A stretch of DNA of 8,664 nucleotides from an uncultured Mucispirillum sp. (GTDB lineage Bacteria; Chrysiogenota; Deferribacteres; Deferribacterales; Mucispirillaceae), in the NCBI GenBank assembly GCA_945947845.1, contig CAMEZN010000053.1, forward strand, positions 1-8,664, in the 5' to 3' direction. Made by a program: the position numbers and the translations under genes. Positions within the stretch are counted from its first letter, which is position 1. Each line of letters opens with the position of its first letter. Of this stretch, positions 6,979 through 8,664 are shown in pieces. Under the pieces are notes generated by a model, which made no database searches, was not told the DNA's origin, and was given only the letters and a program-made list of their open reading frames with translations.

Positions 6979-8235
6979 ATGAATAACCAGTATACAGAAG
7001 ATTTACTTGACAGACAAAGGACAATCAGCAAATGGACAGAACGCTTTATAAAAAATGGTAATCATTTAGTCTTAGCTGTCCATGCAGAATGGGGAATGGG
7101 GAAAACATTTTTTGCTAAAAAATGGCATGAATATTTAAAAAAATTAAACTATCCAGTTTGTTATATTGATGCATTTGAAAATGATTTTATTGATGACCCA
7201 TTTAAAGTTATTACTTTTAGTATTATTAATCAATTAAAAGAAAACAAAGATATAAAAGACAAACTTGATGAAGAAATACAAGATTTTGAAAATGAAGGTA
7301 AAAACTATTTATGGGAAGCAGCAAAATTAACAGGTAAACATACAATACAATCTTTATTATCGCTAATACCATTAATTAAAGCAGATAAAACAGCTGATGA
7401 ACTTGTAAAAATGTATAAAGAAGAAGTATATAAAGACCCTTATGCTGAAGAAGATTCTTATAAAATACATGTTAAGAATTTTAAAGAAAAATTAGCAAAG
7501 CTAGTTTATGATAACAAACCACTTGTTATTATGGTTGATGAACTTGATAGATGTAAACCAAATTTTGCTATTGAATTACTTGAGAAATTAAAACATTTAT
7601 ATGATGTAGATAATGTTATATTTATTCTTTTTATAAATGAAAATGAGCTGGCAAATATTGTAAGGGGATATTATGGCTCAGAACTTAATGGGCATGAATA
7701 TTTAAGAAAATTTATAGATATTAGAGCAGAGTTACCAGAATTAAACCAAGAAACAGCAAGAAAGTTTATTATGAATCACTCAAATTTATTAAAAGATAAT
7801 TTTCAATATATTGATACTCCTATTGACTGCATTGAAGAATTAATTACACTTTTTAATTTTTCATTAAGGGATATATTACAATTAATTAATTTAGCAAAAT
7901 ATTATAATTATAAAAATGATGCTAATTTATTTCTTTATATTGCTATTTTAAAAGGTTTCCAAATGAAAGATAGGGATATATATAATAAATTAATTACAAT
8001 GCAAAATGTAGATTTTTCTATATATGATGAAATAGTAAAAAAAGATTGTAAAAATGTAGAATATTCTGTTTTATATAAATTTAAATCATACTATGAAAAA
8101 GTATTGGCAGAAATAAATTCTAATATGGATTATGGACAAAAACACTCAAATTATGAACAAGATTATAATTATCAGAAATATGGAACATATGAAGAAGATT
8201 ATAAATATGTTCTTTCTGTTTTAAATATGATTTAA
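6979..8235 (+). CDS. KAP-family P-loop NTPase coupled to the type I restriction operon
   Basis: This 418-residue protein matches KAP P-loop NTPases, the family that includes the F-plasmid phage-exclusion protein PifA. Walker A is AEWGMGKT (36-43, K42), and Walker B is the family-typical VDELDRCKP (186-194, D187/E188), followed by FAIELLEKLKHLYDVDNVIFILFINENEL-type sequence and YLRKFID (241-247). These motifs support ATP binding and hydrolysis. Many KAP proteins carry transmembrane helices between Walker A and B. Here that interval (about 85-175) is mostly charged and helical, with only a short hydrophobic stretch near 123-134, so a cytosolic protein is likely. A helical region follows (about 255-380), and the tail is Tyr/Asp-rich (8 Tyr in 385-410). 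The gene starts 7 nt after hsdS and ends 78 nt before a convergent gene. No nuclease or other effector domain is recognised. An antiphage role is inferred from family and context; its exact function is unknown. Confidence 0.85.
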   Translation: MNNQYTEDLLDRQRTISKWTERFIKNGNHLVLAVHAEWGMGKTFFAKKWHEYLKKLNYPVCYIDAFENDFIDDPFKVITFSIINQLKENKDIKDKLDEEIQDFENEGKNYLWEAAKLTGKHTIQSLLSLIPLIKADKTADELVKMYKEEVYKDPYAEEDSYKIHVKNFKEKLAKLVYDNKPLVIMVDELDRCKPNFAIELLEKLKHLYDVDNVIFILFINENELANIVRGYYGSELNGHEYLRKFIDIRAELPELNQETARKFIMNHSNLLKDNFQYIDTPIDCIEELITLFNFSLRDILQLINLAKYYNYKNDANLFLYIAILKGFQMKDRDIYNKLITMQNVDFSIYDEIVKKDCKNVEYSVLYKFKSYYEKVLAEINSNMDYGQKHSNYEQDYNYQKYGTYEEDYKYVLSVLNMI

Positions 8236-8276
8236 TATTATATATTGTATAAAATTATATTATCAAAAACACAACA

Positions 8277-8294
8277 GGGGAGCATCTGCTCCCC
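8277..8294. terminator. Hairpin between convergent genes, probable terminator
   Basis: GGGGAGCA (8277-8284) pairs with TGCTCCCC (8287-8294): at least 7 bp of GC-rich stem with a 4-base loop (ATCT, 8284-8287). On the minus strand the stem is followed by TGTTGTGTTTTT, a reasonable T-rich tail, so it best serves the gene ending at 8314. On the plus strand the tail is ATATTATTAC, a poorer U-tract, but the hairpin may still terminate the hsdRMS-KAP transcript. Confidence 0.65.
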
Positions 8295-8313
8295 ATATTA
8301 TTACATATTCATT

Positions 8314-8664
8314 TTACAGCCAATGCCCTGTTATGCTGTTTAAAAAATCTAAAAAATCGCATTTAAAATTTATAGTTGAGTTTTGGTGTATTCTATATGC
8401 CTGTCTTATATTATCAAGAGTTATTTCAAAAGGAATATCACCTTTTTCATAATTTTTAAAAATATCTATATTTTCTTTTATAAGTGGTATATATTCACTT
8501 GATTTTAAAGGCATATTAAAATGACCTTTTATATTTAGTATTTGCTGCCAAGTATTAATAATATTATCATCTAAATGCATTACTAAAAAATCTTCAAAAT
8601 TATATGTAGTAAATAAAAAATCTGGAATATTATTATCTTTTCTAGCATATTCTATACCATTATT
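8314..8664 (-). CDS. C-terminal part of a minus-strand gene, possibly RloB-like (partial)
   Basis: The reading frame is open from the window end through to the TAA at 8314-8316, giving 116 residues with no start in view. A Met codon at 8578-8580 could begin a shorter 88-residue protein, but the 28 codons upstream of it are open and contain protein-like sequence continuous with it, and no convincing Shine-Dalgarno precedes that Met, so an internal Met is more likely. The segment around that Met reads NIPDFLFTTYNFEDFLVMHL. This recalls the RloB family pattern of an FE-x-(W/F)L-x-x-H string near the C-terminus, and an IEYA string upstream fits as well. RloB proteins were named as restriction-linked ORFs next to type I hsd genes and are usually paired with an RloA ATPase. 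The remaining sequence (helical, acidic and lysine-rich, ending in ITGHWL) has no motif that I recognise. The family call is tentative; that this is a real gene tail is much more certain. Confidence 0.6.
   Translation of the reverse strand, partial: NNGIEYARKDNNIPDFLFTTYNFEDFLVMHLDDNIINTWQQILNIKGHFNMPLKSSEYIPLIKENIDIFKNYEKGDIPFEITLDNIRQAYRIHQNSTINFKCDFLDFLNSITGHWL

Noticed and set aside
845..8276. The short shared string ACACAAC near 846-852 and 8270-8276 as flanking attachment repeats
   Set aside because: Seven bases is too short to support site-specific integration, and no integrase or tRNA gene is present.
8314..8580. A complete 88-residue minus-strand gene starting at the Met at 8580
   Set aside because: The frame stays open through all 28 codons to the window edge and the upstream residues look like continuous protein, so it is better read as the tail of a longer gene.
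1..8664. CRISPR array, tRNA, rRNA or insertion sequence
   Set aside because: No regularly spaced repeats, cloverleaf-like sequence, rRNA segment or transposase-like protein was seen on either strand.

Overview
The window looks like a piece of a low-GC, Gram-negative-type bacterial chromosome in which a defence cluster sits directly downstream of a housekeeping respiratory operon. The first genes are the last codons of a succinate dehydrogenase flavoprotein gene (sdhA) and a complete iron-sulfur subunit gene (sdhB). SdhB has an Asp at the third position of its [2Fe-2S] ligand motif, as in E. coli SdhB. The species cannot be fixed from this. The very AT-rich coding sequence combined with a proteobacterial-type sdhAB pair would fit a low-GC proteobacterium or a relative such as Deferribacterota, but that is a guess.

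Layout. Positions 1-764 hold the end of the sdh operon, closed by a strong intrinsic terminator at 789-821. Positions 822-966 are a regulatory gap with two related palindromes and at least one good sigma70-like promoter. Positions 967-6971 encode a complete type I restriction-modification system in the order hsdR, hsdM, hsdS. All three genes are intact, and the catalytic motifs of the nuclease/translocase and the methyltransferase are present. Positions 6979-8235 encode a KAP-family P-loop NTPase that starts 7 nt after the hsdS stop codon and so is very probably in the same transcript. A hairpin at 8277-8294 separates it from a convergent minus-strand gene (8314 to the window end, partial). 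The visible C-terminal part of that gene resembles RloB-like restriction-linked proteins, with modest confidence.

How the parts work together. HsdM and HsdS would form the modification methyltransferase, and adding HsdR gives the restriction complex, which translocates and cuts unmodified DNA. The KAP NTPase keeps its Walker A and B motifs and lacks an obvious transmembrane pair. From its coupling to hsdS it is inferred to be a second defence component, either a partner of the restriction complex or a back-up that acts when restriction fails. The two palindromes upstream of hsdR suggest repressor control of the whole operon, although no regulator gene lies in the window. The strongest candidates for something undescribed are the hsdRMS-KAP operon and its tandem operator-like promoter region.
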